The notes beneath the pieces were generated by a model. It saw only the letters and a program-made list of their open reading frames with translations, was not told the DNA's origin and did no database searches. Position numbers and translations under genes: made by a program. From the NCBI GenBank assembly GCA_023230455.1, contig JALNXH010000007.1, forward strand, positions 1 to 64,000: a DNA stretch of 64,000 nucleotides, in the 5' to 3' direction. This document shows positions 35,308-44,185 of the stretch, piece after piece. Every line of letters starts with the position of its first letter. Within the stretch, counting starts at the first letter, position 1. This stretch comes from Rhodocyclaceae bacterium (lineage in GTDB: Bacteria > Pseudomonadota > Gammaproteobacteria > Burkholderiales > Rhodocyclaceae).

Positions 35308-36699
35308 CTACAGGTAGCGGTCCAGCCTCGCCAACACCGCCGTCCGCCCCATCACTTCGAGCACGGCATCAATTGATGGCGACTGCGGCTGGCCGAGCAG
35401 TGCCACGCGCAGCGGGATGGCCACCTGCGGCATCTTGATACCCAGCGCCGCGCAGGTCTCCTTGATTGCCGCGCTCAACGCCGGCTTCTGCCATTCCACC
35501 TCGGCAAGACGGCTGCGCAACGCCGTGAGGGCGGTACGCGCGTCAGCCGTCAGATGGGTGCCGAGCATTTCCGCAGAGGCATGGATTTCGACGAAGAACG
35601 GTTCCACCGTATCGGCCAACTCGTTGAGATTCACCACCCGGTCCTTGTACAGGGTCACCACCCGCTCCAGAGCGGGGCCCGACTCGGTGTCGATGCGGCG
35701 CCACGCCAGCCGCCGCGCCACTTCGCTCGCCAGATAGGCATCGGCGGCGTGTTTTATGTAGTGCTGGTTGAGCCAGTTCAGCTTCTCGGTATTGAATTGC
35801 GCCGCCGAGGGCGTGATGTGGTCGAGGCCGAACCATTCGACGAACTGCTCACGGCTGAAAATCTCCTCGTCACCGTGGGACCATCCCAGCCGGCCCAGGT
35901 AGTTGATCACCGCTTCGGGCAGATAACCGTCTTCGTCGTACTGGGTGACCGAAACCGCGCCGTGGCGCTTGGACAGTTTCTGCCCGTCGTCGCCGAGAAT
36001 CATCGACAGGTGGGCGTAGAGCGGCACCGGTGCGCCGAGCGCATGGAGGATGTTGATCTGGCGCGGGGTGTTGTTAACATGGTCGTCGCCGCGGATCACA
36101 TGGGTGATGCCCATGTCCCAGTCGTCCACCACCACGCAGAAGTTGTAAGTGGGCGTGCCGTCGGCACGAGCGATGATCAGGTCGTCGAGTTCGGCATTGG
36201 CGAACTCGATGCGGCCCTTGACCTGATCGTCCCAGGCCACCACACCGTCGAGCGGATTGCGGAAACGCACCACCGGTGCCACACCGGCGGGAGGTTCGGG
36301 CAGCGTCTTGCCCGGCTCGGGGCGCCAGCGCCCGTCGTAGCGCGGCTTCTCGCCGCGGGCGCGCTGATCCTCGCGCAGATGGTCGAGTTCTTCCGGCGCC
36401 GTGTAGCAGTGATAAGCGGAGCCGGCCGCCAGCATTTGCGCCACTACCGCCTTGTAGCGCTCCATGCGCTGCATTTGATAGAACGGCCCCTCGTCATGCT
36501 CCAGCCCGAGCCAGCGCATGCCGTCTAGGATGGCCTGCACCGCCTCCGGCGTCGACCGGGCGACATCCGTATCCTCGACCCGCAGGATGAAGGTACCGCC
36601 GTGGCGACGGGCATAGGCCCAGGAGAAAAGCGCCGTGCGGGCGCCTCCGATATGGAGAAAACCGGTTGGGCTAGGGGCGAAGCGGGTACGAACCGTCAT
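35308..36699 (-). CDS. gltX: Glutamyl-tRNA synthetase
   Basis: This 463-residue class I synthetase has the HIGH-type signature APSPTGFLHIGGARTAL and the KMSKS-type DDGQKLSKRHG. WGRPSYNFCVVVDD-like PTYNFCVVVDDWDMGITHVIRG is also typical. It charges tRNA-Glu. I chose the ATG at 36699 (MTVRTRFAPSP) over the upstream one. It is a single-copy housekeeping gene followed by tRNA-Val on the other strand. Confidence 0.97.
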   Translation of the reverse strand: MTVRTRFAPSPTGFLHIGGARTALFSWAYARRHGGTFILRVEDTDVARSTPEAVQAILDGMRWLGLEHDEGPFYQMQRMERYKAVVAQMLAAGSAYHCYTAPEELDHLREDQRARGEKPRYDGRWRPEPGKTLPEPPAGVAPVVRFRNPLDGVVAWDDQVKGRIEFANAELDDLIIARADGTPTYNFCVVVDDWDMGITHVIRGDDHVNNTPRQINILHALGAPVPLYAHLSMILGDDGQKLSKRHGAVSVTQYDEDGYLPEAVINYLGRLGWSHGDEEIFSREQFVEWFGLDHITPSAAQFNTEKLNWLNQHYIKHAADAYLASEVARRLAWRRIDTESGPALERVVTLYKDRVVNLNELADTVEPFFVEIHASAEMLGTHLTADARTALTALRSRLAEVEWQKPALSAAIKETCAALGIKMPQVAIPLRVALLGQPQSPSIDAVLEVMGRTAVLARLDRYL

Positions 36700-36802
36700 G
36701 GCAGCTTTGAAGAGAATCATCGAAGGCCGCGATTTTAAGCGCCCACGGCCAAATTTGACCGAAAAGCGGGCTTTGTGCTTAAATGCGCGCCTTCCGCGAA
36801 TC

Positions 36803-36877
36803 GGGTGGTTAGCTCAGCGGTAGAGCACTGCCTTCACACGGCAGGGGTCACAGGTTCAATCCCTGTACCACCCACCA
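36803..36877 (+). tRNA. tRNA-Val (anticodon CAC)
   Basis: A complete cloverleaf is readable: acceptor GGGTGGT/ACCACCC, D-arm GCTC/GAGC, anticodon stem CTGCC/GGCAG around TTCACAC (anticodon CAC), T-arm ACAGG/CCTGT and an encoded CCA. It reads GUG. Confidence 0.95.
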
Positions 36878-36885
36878 ATAAACAA

Positions 36886-36918
36886 GAAAAAAAGCCACCT
36901 TCAACGGTGGCTTTTTTT
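36886..36918 (+). terminator. Rho-independent terminator after tRNA-Val
   Basis: A GCCACC (36894-36899) / GGTGGC (36906-36911) stem with a 6-base loop is flanked by an A-run and a T-run, so it can work in both directions. It starts 9 bases after the tRNA. Confidence 0.9.
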
Positions 36919-37096
36919 CTTGTACGGAAAGCCGTGGGTAGATGTCATGTAAGCACGCGTCGCTTTGACACTCCCTGTACTCATACAGATTGGATTTGCT
37001 GCGTGATAATGCCGCATGGCCTCCAAAGGAGCCCTCAGATTCCTTTTTTATCAGGAGGCCACCGGGTATCAGTGGTTGATCGATCCTGGCAAGAAC

Positions 37097-37228
37097 TCAG
37101 GAACCCTTTACAATCAGGGGAACGACGTCTCCGGCATGCTTCTTTACCTGCTTGGCCGCTTTCTTTTCCTTCGGTGTCAGTACAGCCTGCTTTTTCGCTT
37201 CCTTGTTGGACTGCTGGGACTTGGACAT
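37097..37228 (-). CDS. Lysine-rich small protein (43 aa)
   Basis: This ORF starts MSKSQQSNKEAKKQAVL and ends DVVPLIVKGS. Eleven of its 43 residues are lysine and the middle (LTPKEKKAAKQVKKHAG) is a basic helix, so nucleic-acid binding is plausible. A strong AGGAG lies 8 bases upstream of the ATG. I believe similar short proteins occur in other betaproteobacteria, but cannot check here. Nothing is known of function. Confidence 0.75.
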   Translation of the reverse strand: MSKSQQSNKEAKKQAVLTPKEKKAAKQVKKHAGDVVPLIVKGS

Positions 37229-37335
37229 GATGATTACTCCTGGTCACGTTGAAGGACGTTCTGAGGTGCGTTTCAAGTATAGGCGTGTGGCTGAGTGAAA
37301 ACTGAAACCTGAACGGCCGCCACCGGCCCGTACTT

Positions 37336-37980
37336 TTATGGCATGACCATCCCGGTACGGATGGCGTACTTAGTCAGGTCGACCACACTATGCAAGCCGA
37401 GCTTGCGCATCAGGTTGCGACGATGGACGTCGACGGTGCCGGGAGCGATGTGCAGCTGCTCGGCGATATCCGGTGCGCTTTTGCCCTCAGCCAACAGCGT
37501 GGCCACCTGCATTTCGCGTCGTGAAAGGCTGCGCACCTCCGACGAACCCGACGGCCCCCGCCGCTCACGCATACTATCGGCCACCAGGGCGGCCGCGTCG
37601 GAGCAAAGATAGCTGCGTCCGGCGACCGCATTGCGAATCCCCTGCTTCAATTCCGCACCGGCCGCCGACTTGGCGATGTAGCCGTTGGCGCCGGCATCGA
37701 GCATTTGCTGGATGATGCTGCGATCGAGATAGGTGGACAAGGCCACCACCTTGATCTGCGGATGTTTGGCGAGCAGGCGGCGCGTGATTTCGATGCCGGA
37801 TTGCCCGGGCAGGGCCACATCCATAACGACCACGTCCGGCTCCAGTGTGTCTGCCATGCTCAGCGCCGTTTCGCCATCGCCGACTTCCGCCACCACTTCC
37901 ATGCCCACATCCTGCTCCAGCACAAAGCGCAGGGCTTCGCGCACCATCGTATGGTCATCGACAAGCATTATTCGGATCAT
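37336..37980 (-). CDS. NarL/LuxR-family response regulator
   Basis: The protein has 214 residues. The receiver domain has DD9-10 and phospho-acceptor Asp54 (VVVMDVALPGQSG), followed by a LuxR-type HTH (LSRREMQVATLLAEGKSAPD ... GTVDVHRRNLMRKLG). Its start overlaps the end of the upstream PAS kinase by 26 bp, so the two form a two-component pair that controls transcription. Confidence 0.95.
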   Translation of the reverse strand: MIRIMLVDDHTMVREALRFVLEQDVGMEVVAEVGDGETALSMADTLEPDVVVMDVALPGQSGIEITRRLLAKHPQIKVVALSTYLDRSIIQQMLDAGANGYIAKSAAGAELKQGIRNAVAGRSYLCSDAAALVADSMRERRGPSGSSEVRSLSRREMQVATLLAEGKSAPDIAEQLHIAPGTVDVHRRNLMRKLGLHSVVDLTKYAIRTGMVMP

Positions 37981-39970
37981 CGCAGATTTCCTTTTCGCCG
38001 ATGGCGTGAGGCACGCTCAACGTGATCGTGGTGCCGTTGCCTGGGCTGCTGTCGATTTCCATTTCGCCGCCGATATTCACAACGCGTTCGTGAATAGACT
38101 TGAGACCGAAACTATTGTGTTCAGGCCAGGCATCAATGTGGGCGATCGGTTCGAAGCCGGATCCGTCGTCGCTGACAACGATCATCAGGCGGCCCTGGTT
38201 GCACAGGCAGGTCAGGCTGGCGTCGGTCACCCCGGCATGGCGGGCGACATTTATCAGCAACTCGCGCGCCGCGCGGTAGAGCACCGCCTGTACCTCGTCG
38301 ACCAGCCGCTTGTGACAGGTATCGTGGTCGATATGCACGGTAACCCCATAGACGCGCCGGATTTCGTCGGCAAGCCATTCCAGCGCCGGCACCAGGCCAA
38401 GCGTGTGCAGCACCGGCGGACTCAGCTGCTGGGTAATGGTGCGCGCCGCCCGGTCGGCCTGGTCCACCAGTCCAACGATCTGATCGACCGCGGCCTGTAG
38501 CGGGCCGGCGGCCATCGAGGTGAGTTTGATCTTGAGGACCGCCAGCAATTGGCCCAGGTTGTCGTGCAGATCCTGCGCCAGGATGCGTCGCTCACGCTCC
38601 TCGGTCATCGTCAGCATCGCCGAAAGTTTACGCAGCTGCCCGGTTCGTTCGATCACCTTGGATTCAAGGTTCTCGGCCATCTCCCGCAGCTGTTCCTCGG
38701 TCTGCCGACGGCGGGTTATATCCACCATGATGCCGCGCATCCAGCGCGGTATGCCGTCTTCTACCACGACGGTAACGATGTCGTGCAGCCAGACCGTACT
38801 GCCGTCCTGCGCGATGAAGCGGTATTCGAAATCATGCGGCTCCGAGCGCAGAGTGCAGGATAGGCAAAATTCGGACGCCCAGTCCTTGTCGTCCGGATGC
38901 AGATGATCCACCCAGAAGCCCGGCTGTAACCACTCTTCCACGGGATAACCCAGCAGGCGCTCGGCCTGTGTGCTGACGAAAGTGAAGTCGAACGTTCTTG
39001 CGTCGGCCTCCCAGACGATACCGTCGGCGGTGTTGACAATGTCCTGGAAGCGTTGCTGGGAGGCTTGCAGCACTTCGTCCGCCTTCTTGCGCTCGGTAAT
39101 ATCCTTCACCGTCGCCGAGTAGCTGACGACCCGACCCAGTTCGTCCCTGACCACGGACGGAGTGACCAGTGCAGGAAAGCGCTCCCCTCCTTTGCGCATC
39201 AGGGTCAATTCGAGATCGCCAAGTTCTCCCTTTGCAATGCTCTGCTCGAATATCGCCTGAAATGACGCATGCTCCTCCGGCGGCCAATAGGGATGGGGTA
39301 TGCCCGTGCCGATCAGTTCATCGCGCGAAAAGCCGGTCATGTTGCACAAAGCCGGGTTTACATCCAGATGCACGCCCCTTGAGTCCAGTGCGGAAAACCC
39401 ATCCTTCAGCGAATCGATCAGGCCTCGCGTGAATCGATTCGATTCCTTCAAAGCGTCTTGTGCCCGCTTTTGCTCCGTAATGTCGGTCACGACGCCCATG
39501 ACGCCAATGATTTCCCCGTTCTCGTCGCGGAGCGGTGCGGTACGATCCAACGCCCAGCCGGAGTAGCCGGTCTGCCACACTTGGAACGGAAATTCGACCG
39601 ACTTTTCGGTTCCATCGGCAAGAGCGCCGTTCAGGCTGTCCATGACGCCGCCTTCCATGAGGAAGGGGAAAACCTCCAGCGGATGGCGGCCGAGCACATC
39701 GCGTGCCGTCATCCCGGTAAATTTTTCCATGAAGGGATTCCACACCCGATAGCGCAGATCCGGGCCGTAGACGATGACACCTTGCTGCATGCTGTCGATC
39801 ACCCGCTCATTGAATTGGGCAACGTGCGCCGCCGGCGACATCTGCTTTTCCAAGCCCTGTTCAGCATAGCGATGCAGATGGGCTACGGCCTCGGCATCCT
39901 GTGACGTATGTGATTCCACGGAATTTTTCGCCTTGTTCAATGCAACGCCTTCCCGGCAAAGGCAACGCAT
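37955..39970 (-). CDS. Multi-PAS sensor histidine kinase (NarX/UhpB-type HisKA_3)
   Basis: The protein has about 671 residues with no membrane helix, so it is a soluble sensor. Three PAS/PAC units (about 50-180, 185-310, 315-440) each end in a DIT-type motif (VVTDITEQ, TVKDITERKK, IMVDITRRR). A HisKA_3 phosphoacceptor region follows (ERERRILAQDLHDNLGQLLA), then an HATPase with VSDDGSGF and SFGLKSIHERV. The start is uncertain: ATG at 39970, TTG at 39940 (GGGAAGG upstream) or GTG at 40030. It partners the overlapping LuxR regulator. Confidence 0.92.
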   Translation of the reverse strand: MRCLCREGVALNKAKNSVESHTSQDAEAVAHLHRYAEQGLEKQMSPAAHVAQFNERVIDSMQQGVIVYGPDLRYRVWNPFMEKFTGMTARDVLGRHPLEVFPFLMEGGVMDSLNGALADGTEKSVEFPFQVWQTGYSGWALDRTAPLRDENGEIIGVMGVVTDITEQKRAQDALKESNRFTRGLIDSLKDGFSALDSRGVHLDVNPALCNMTGFSRDELIGTGIPHPYWPPEEHASFQAIFEQSIAKGELGDLELTLMRKGGERFPALVTPSVVRDELGRVVSYSATVKDITERKKADEVLQASQQRFQDIVNTADGIVWEADARTFDFTFVSTQAERLLGYPVEEWLQPGFWVDHLHPDDKDWASEFCLSCTLRSEPHDFEYRFIAQDGSTVWLHDIVTVVVEDGIPRWMRGIMVDITRRRQTEEQLREMAENLESKVIERTGQLRKLSAMLTMTEERERRILAQDLHDNLGQLLAVLKIKLTSMAAGPLQAAVDQIVGLVDQADRAARTITQQLSPPVLHTLGLVPALEWLADEIRRVYGVTVHIDHDTCHKRLVDEVQAVLYRAARELLINVARHAGVTDASLTCLCNQGRLMIVVSDDGSGFEPIAHIDAWPEHNSFGLKSIHERVVNIGGEMEIDSSPGNGTTITLSVPHAIGEKEICDDPNNACR

Positions 39971-40143
39971 GCATCGTTCAGTAACGACCGGGCCACCGCT
40001 ACCGTGCGCCCGGGCTTCCGCTACCGGCACGCGGTAGCGGGGCGCTGGACTGCTTGCCTACTATACCCCGCCGTGTCGGGGCAAACCAAACCGCCGGCGA
40101 CAGCCCCGCATCGCCGCGGACGCAGCGCCCGTGGGCATTGATC

Positions 40144-40563
40144 TCACGAGACGGCTATTTTCGCCGCTGTCGTCCCCTGCTTCTTGGGCAGCACCGCCTC
40201 CAGCACGCCATCTACATATTTTGCCGAGGCCCCGCCCTGCTCCACGTCCTTGTCGAGCGTGAAGCTGCGCGACACCTGCCCGTAATAGCGTTCGCTATGG
40301 ACGACCCGCTTGCCTTCCTTCTTTTCCGTTTCCCGCTTCACCTCGGCACGGATGGAAACCTGGTTGCCGTCCACCGAAAGATGGATGTCCTCCTTGTTTA
40401 CACCGGGGATTTCAGCCTTGATCGTATAGGCCTTGTCATCCTCGCTCACGTCGAGTTTCATCTGCGGTGCGACGGCTGTCCCCTGGAACACCGGGCGAAC
40501 CATGAAGCCCTTGAACAGGTTGTCCAGATCGTCGAATGGATCGAAACGGGTGATATTGCTCAT
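40144..40563 (-). CDS. Hsp20/alpha-crystallin small heat-shock protein
   Basis: The protein has 139 residues. A short N-terminus (FDPFDDLDNLFKGF) precedes the alpha-crystallin domain (about 35-130) with IKAEIPGVNKEDIHLSVDGN and VHSERYYGQVSRSFTLD, and the C-terminal motif VLEAVLPKK with a basic tail. It binds unfolding proteins without ATP. It heads a run of small stress-related minus-strand genes. Confidence 0.95.
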   Translation of the reverse strand: MSNITRFDPFDDLDNLFKGFMVRPVFQGTAVAPQMKLDVSEDDKAYTIKAEIPGVNKEDIHLSVDGNQVSIRAEVKRETEKKEGKRVVHSERYYGQVSRSFTLDKDVEQGGASAKYVDGVLEAVLPKKQGTTAAKIAVS

Positions 40564-40623
40564 AAGAGATTCTCTTTCATCAGATGAAGGATGGCGTCCG
40601 CAAATTCAAAGGGCGGGCAAGGG

Positions 40624-40857
40624 CTATGGGCTGCTGCGCAGCGCCCCTTCCACGTCGGCCTCCGCCTGAAGCCAGTCCGACATTTCATTGCCGGGCATAA
40701 ACCCGCGCTGCTCGGCCCGGAAATAGGCGGCTTCAGCGATCATCCGTTCGCGCGAACATGCGCAATTGCCGGACAAATCGTTGATATCGGCCATGCACGC
40801 CTGCTTTGCGGCCGAACGGCTTTTCGTCTTGACCGTCGTCTCGGCTCTGGTTTTCAT
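40624..40857 (-). CDS. DUF2934 family protein
   Basis: The 77-residue protein contains RERMIAEAAYFRAEQRGFMPGNEMSDWLQAEADVEG, the short helical DUF2934 pattern (IAxxAYxxAExRGF...DWxxAExE). The N-terminal half is basic and carries three cysteines. GGAG precedes the ATG. Function is unknown; the family often sits near stress genes, as here beside Hsp20. Confidence 0.9.
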   Translation of the reverse strand: MKTRAETTVKTKSRSAAKQACMADINDLSGNCACSRERMIAEAAYFRAEQRGFMPGNEMSDWLQAEADVEGALRSSP

Positions 40858-40909
40858 TTTCTTCTCCTCATTCGGTGTTGTCGGACAGGAAACTGGAAAT
40901 TGATGCGCC

Positions 40910-41356
40910 TCAATCCAGGATATCTTCGGCCTCTCGCGCCAAGTTCATGTCGTGTGAGCAACGCAGCCTGAGCAGGAAGGACTCCTGACCGCCGGCCCGC
41001 GTCCGCGACAGATGGAGTTCGACGGGAATCCGCCGCCCTTTGACATCCCTCGCCTCGTATTTCCGCCAATCGCCGGTAGCACACAAATAGGCGAGGTAGC
41101 GCTCGCCGTAGCTCGGCGATGAGCCGCCAAGAAACAGTCCGGCGACGAACTCCGAAATTCGCCGTCCTATCAGCTGCGGGCGGCGTGCCCCGAACACCTG
41201 CTCCGCGGTCCCGCCGCAACTGACGATCCTGCCTGCCCGGTCTACGACCAGCGCATCGGCATCGCCTGGACTGGCGGGTGCAATCGCTGCAAACTGGAAC
41301 ATGCCCGGCTTTACTTCGGCTTCCCGCCGCAGAGGAATTCGACGTTGTCCAATCAT
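40910..41356 (-). CDS. Stand-alone PAS domain protein
   Basis: The protein has 148 residues. One PAS domain (about 25-130) has ADALVVDRAGRIVSCGGTAEQVFG at its start and IPVELHLSRTRAGGQESFLLRLR at its end, with no output domain. It may act as a co-sensor for the nearby PAS kinase or regulator. A longer N-terminal extension exists upstream (41425); I chose MIGQRRIPLRREAEV. Confidence 0.72.
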   Translation of the reverse strand: MIGQRRIPLRREAEVKPGMFQFAAIAPASPGDADALVVDRAGRIVSCGGTAEQVFGARRPQLIGRRISEFVAGLFLGGSSPSYGERYLAYLCATGDWRKYEARDVKGRRIPVELHLSRTRAGGQESFLLRLRCSHDMNLAREAEDILD

Positions 41357-41668
41357 GGTTGTTACGCTCCGGTCGGAAAAGAACCCCGGCGCTTGCCCGA
41401 ACGCATGCGCACGCAGAATTCCCATGTATTAACGTTATCCGACGCCGGGATCGATGGAAATACCGCAGCGGCCATATTTTTGATACCGGTTTACTGGTAT
41501 CGGCGCATCCTGACGGGTAACAGTGCAACCGGCAGCGCCCGACCCGAAAGGGGGGGGTCTCACAGCGTTCCACGCCCGGAGGACTCGCCGGCGCTTAGCC
41601 AATTTCCGCAAGACTGGGCCAACCGCTCTTGTAAGCTTCGGGGCGATAACTTCATAGGAACGCACTCG
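41357..41668. promoter_or_regulatory. 312-bp divergent control region with palindrome
   Basis: No gene is supported here. It separates the PAS protein from the acyl-CoA ligase that opens the catabolic cluster. A 20-bp imperfect palindrome starting GATACC and ending GGTATC lies at 41482-41501 (6-bp perfect outer arms, 16 of 20 positions symmetric), a fair operator candidate for a TetR-type regulator. The remainder is GC-rich, and AGGAA before 41669 is the ribosome site of the ligase. Confidence 0.4.
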
Positions 41669-43222
41669 ATGTTTCAGTCAGTACCGGAAATCATCCGCAA
41701 ATGGGGTCAGGCCAGACATGATCGGTTGGCGATTGCCGCCCCGGCGCGCAACTGGACATATGCTGACGTCGCGAACGAATCCAATCGCGTCGCCCAGGGG
41801 CTGCTGTCGCTCGGCATCGGCGCCGGCGACCGGGTCGGTGCGCTGACCCGCCATACCGCCCAGTGCCTTGTCCTGCTGATGGCGGCGAACAAGATCGGCG
41901 CGGTATTTACACCGATGAACTGGCGTCTGGCGCCGGCCGAGCTGGAATATGTCATCAACCACAGCGAATCCCGGCTGTTGATGGTCGATGCGGCTTTTCT
42001 CCCGGCGTTGGGCACCATCGCCCTGCCGCGGGTCGAACGCATCCTGGGCACCGAGCCTGCGACCGAAACACCCCTTTCCGCCTGGGCGGCAGCGTTCGAA
42101 GCCATCGATCCGGGTCATGTCCCCGCGCCCAGCGACACCGCCTTGCAGCTTTATTCCTCAGGAACCACCGGAAAACCCAAAGGCGTCGAACTCAGCCACG
42201 CCAACGTGCTTTTCCAGTGCAACGCGATTGCGGAATATTTCGGCTACCGAAAAGGCGCACCCACGGTACTGCTCGACGCCCTGCCTACCTTCCACGTATC
42301 GGGGATTGTGAATACGGTCACCATTCTCCACGAAGCGGCAACCGTCGTGGCGCACCCGGAGTTCGTCCCGCAGGAGATTCTCGAATCGATTCAGCACCAC
42401 GGAGTCACCAACGCCTTCATGGTGCCGACGATGATGCGCATGCTAGGCCAGGCCGTGGTTGAGCGGCAAGCGACACTGCCGTCGCTGCGGGCCATCGGTT
42501 ACGGCGGCTCGCCGGTCAGCGAGACCGTGCTTAAAGAGGTCCGCGATGCGCTTAAGTGCGGACTGATCCAGGTTTTCGGCATGACCGAGCTGGCCGGCAT
42601 GGCCACCTGTCTCGATGCCGCCGACCACGACCGGCCGGCGCTGCTGCGCTCGGCCGGAAAACCGCTACAGGGCGTATCGCTGCGCATCGCCGATCTCAAG
42701 GACGGTCATGTGTGCGGCAACGGCGAGGTCGGCGAAATCCAGGTTCGCTCCGGATCGGTGATGAAGGGGTATTTCCGCAACCCGCAGGCGAGCGCGGAAA
42801 CCCTGATAGACGTCCCCGGAGAGGGGCGCTGGCTGCGTACCGGCGACGTCGGCTACATTGCCGATGGCTACCTCTACCTCAGCGACCGGATCAAGGAACT
42901 GGTGATCTCCGGAGGGGAAAACATCTATCCCGCCGAAGTTGAAAACGTGATCGCCTCGCATCCGGCGGTCGCCGATGTCGCCATCATCGGCGTGCCCGAC
43001 CCCACCTGGGGCGAGGCAGTCAAGGCCTGCGTGGTGCTGAAGCCGGGGGCGGCAGCCGAGGCCGACGAGATCATCGCTTTCGCCAGGGCGCGAATCGCCC
43101 ACTACAAATGCCCGAAGTCGGTGGATTTCGTCGCCGCGCTGCCGCGCAACCCGTCGGGCAAGCTGCTCAAACGCGTCCTCCGCGAACCCTACTGGGCCGA
43201 CCAGAGTCGGGCGATCGCCTGA
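41669..43222 (+). CDS. Acyl-CoA synthetase (AMP-forming, long/medium chain type)
   Basis: This 517-residue ANL-superfamily ligase has P-loop LYSSGTTGKPKGVELSH, motif QVFGMTELAG, GRWLRTGDVGYIADGYLYLSDR, IKELVISGGENIYPAEVE and a C-terminal catalytic Lys in NPSGKLLKRVLRE. It activates a carboxylic acid to its CoA thioester through an acyl-AMP. In this cluster geranic, citronellic or a related branched acid is a plausible substrate, but this is inferred from neighbours only. AGGAA precedes the ATG. Confidence 0.9.
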   Translation: MFQSVPEIIRKWGQARHDRLAIAAPARNWTYADVANESNRVAQGLLSLGIGAGDRVGALTRHTAQCLVLLMAANKIGAVFTPMNWRLAPAELEYVINHSESRLLMVDAAFLPALGTIALPRVERILGTEPATETPLSAWAAAFEAIDPGHVPAPSDTALQLYSSGTTGKPKGVELSHANVLFQCNAIAEYFGYRKGAPTVLLDALPTFHVSGIVNTVTILHEAATVVAHPEFVPQEILESIQHHGVTNAFMVPTMMRMLGQAVVERQATLPSLRAIGYGGSPVSETVLKEVRDALKCGLIQVFGMTELAGMATCLDAADHDRPALLRSAGKPLQGVSLRIADLKDGHVCGNGEVGEIQVRSGSVMKGYFRNPQASAETLIDVPGEGRWLRTGDVGYIADGYLYLSDRIKELVISGGENIYPAEVENVIASHPAVADVAIIGVPDPTWGEAVKACVVLKPGAAAEADEIIAFARARIAHYKCPKSVDFVAALPRNPSGKLLKRVLREPYWADQSRAIA

Positions 43223-43290
43223 TTCGACGCCCCCCAAAAAATCCACAAAACATTCACGGATTCGCTGCGAATCCGCAAAAAGGATCGACC

Positions 43291-44097
43291 ATGAAAGCGT
43301 TATGCGACGAACTGCGGGCCGAATATGCCGAACTGGCCGATCTGGTCGAGCCGCTGTCTGCCGAGCAGTGGGCGCTGCGATCGAAGTTCTACGGCTGGAC
43401 GCCATTCGACGAGATCGCCCACCTGCTGTTTTTCGACGAACGCGGGCTGCTCGCTGCAACCGATCCCGACGCCTTCGCCGCCGATGCCGCAGCAATCGGC
43501 CGGCAGATAAGCGAAGGGCGCGAAATCAGCACCATCGCGCGCGAGTGCTACGGCCACCTCGAAGGTGCCGCGCTGGCAAAACAATGGCGTACCTGCTACG
43601 AAAAACTGGTTGCCACGCTCGCCGCGCTCGACCCGAAAGCCCGCCTGCCCTGGTACGGCCCGCCGATGGGTACCCGCTCGTTCATCACCGCGCGGATGAT
43701 GGAGACGTGGGCCCACGGCCAGGACATCTACGACATACTCGGCCGGCGCCGGCCGGCCACCGCGCGTCTGAAGCACATCGCCCACATCGGTGTCACCACC
43801 TTCGGCTGGACCTTCGTCAATCGCCGGCTCGATGTGCCGCCGGTGGTTCCCTGGGTGAGCCTAAGCGGACCCGGCGGTGAGCAGTGGACCTGGGGCGAAC
43901 CGTCGGCAACCGACTTCGTCAGCGGCAGCGCGGAAGAGTTCTGCCTCGTGGTCACCCAGCGCCGCAACGTCGCGGATACCGGCTTGCGCTACGGCGGCAC
44001 GGCGGCGCAATGGCTGCCGATCGCCCAGTGCTTCGCAGGCCCCCCGGCCGATCCGCCGGCGGCGGGAAGCCGAACGGTGGTTGCGGCAGCCAGATGA
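43291..44097 (+). CDS. TIGR03084/DinB-like metal-binding protein
   Basis: The 268-residue protein has an N-terminal DinB-like helical bundle (LCDELRAEYAELADLVEPLS, GWTPFDEIAHLLFFDE, MMETWAHGQDIYDIL), whose histidines (His in EIAHLL and WAHGQD) could bind a metal. It ends in a small C-terminal beta-domain (SGSAEEFCLVVTQRRN). This layout matches TIGR03084 proteins, relatives of maleylpyruvate isomerase-type thiol-dependent enzymes. Function is unknown. It sits between the CoA ligase and the carboxylase, with AAAAAGGA upstream of the ATG. Confidence 0.7.
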   Translation: MKALCDELRAEYAELADLVEPLSAEQWALRSKFYGWTPFDEIAHLLFFDERGLLAATDPDAFAADAAAIGRQISEGREISTIARECYGHLEGAALAKQWRTCYEKLVATLAALDPKARLPWYGPPMGTRSFITARMMETWAHGQDIYDILGRRRPATARLKHIAHIGVTTFGWTFVNRRLDVPPVVPWVSLSGPGGEQWTWGEPSATDFVSGSAEEFCLVVTQRRNVADTGLRYGGTAAQWLPIAQCFAGPPADPPAAGSRTVVAAAR

Positions 44098-44185
44098 TGC
44101 AAGACCGGAGTGGCGGCGGCCTGTAAGCTGACGTCATTGTCCGGAATCCACTCACATTGATCGCGTTTCACTCGGTGTTTTAACC

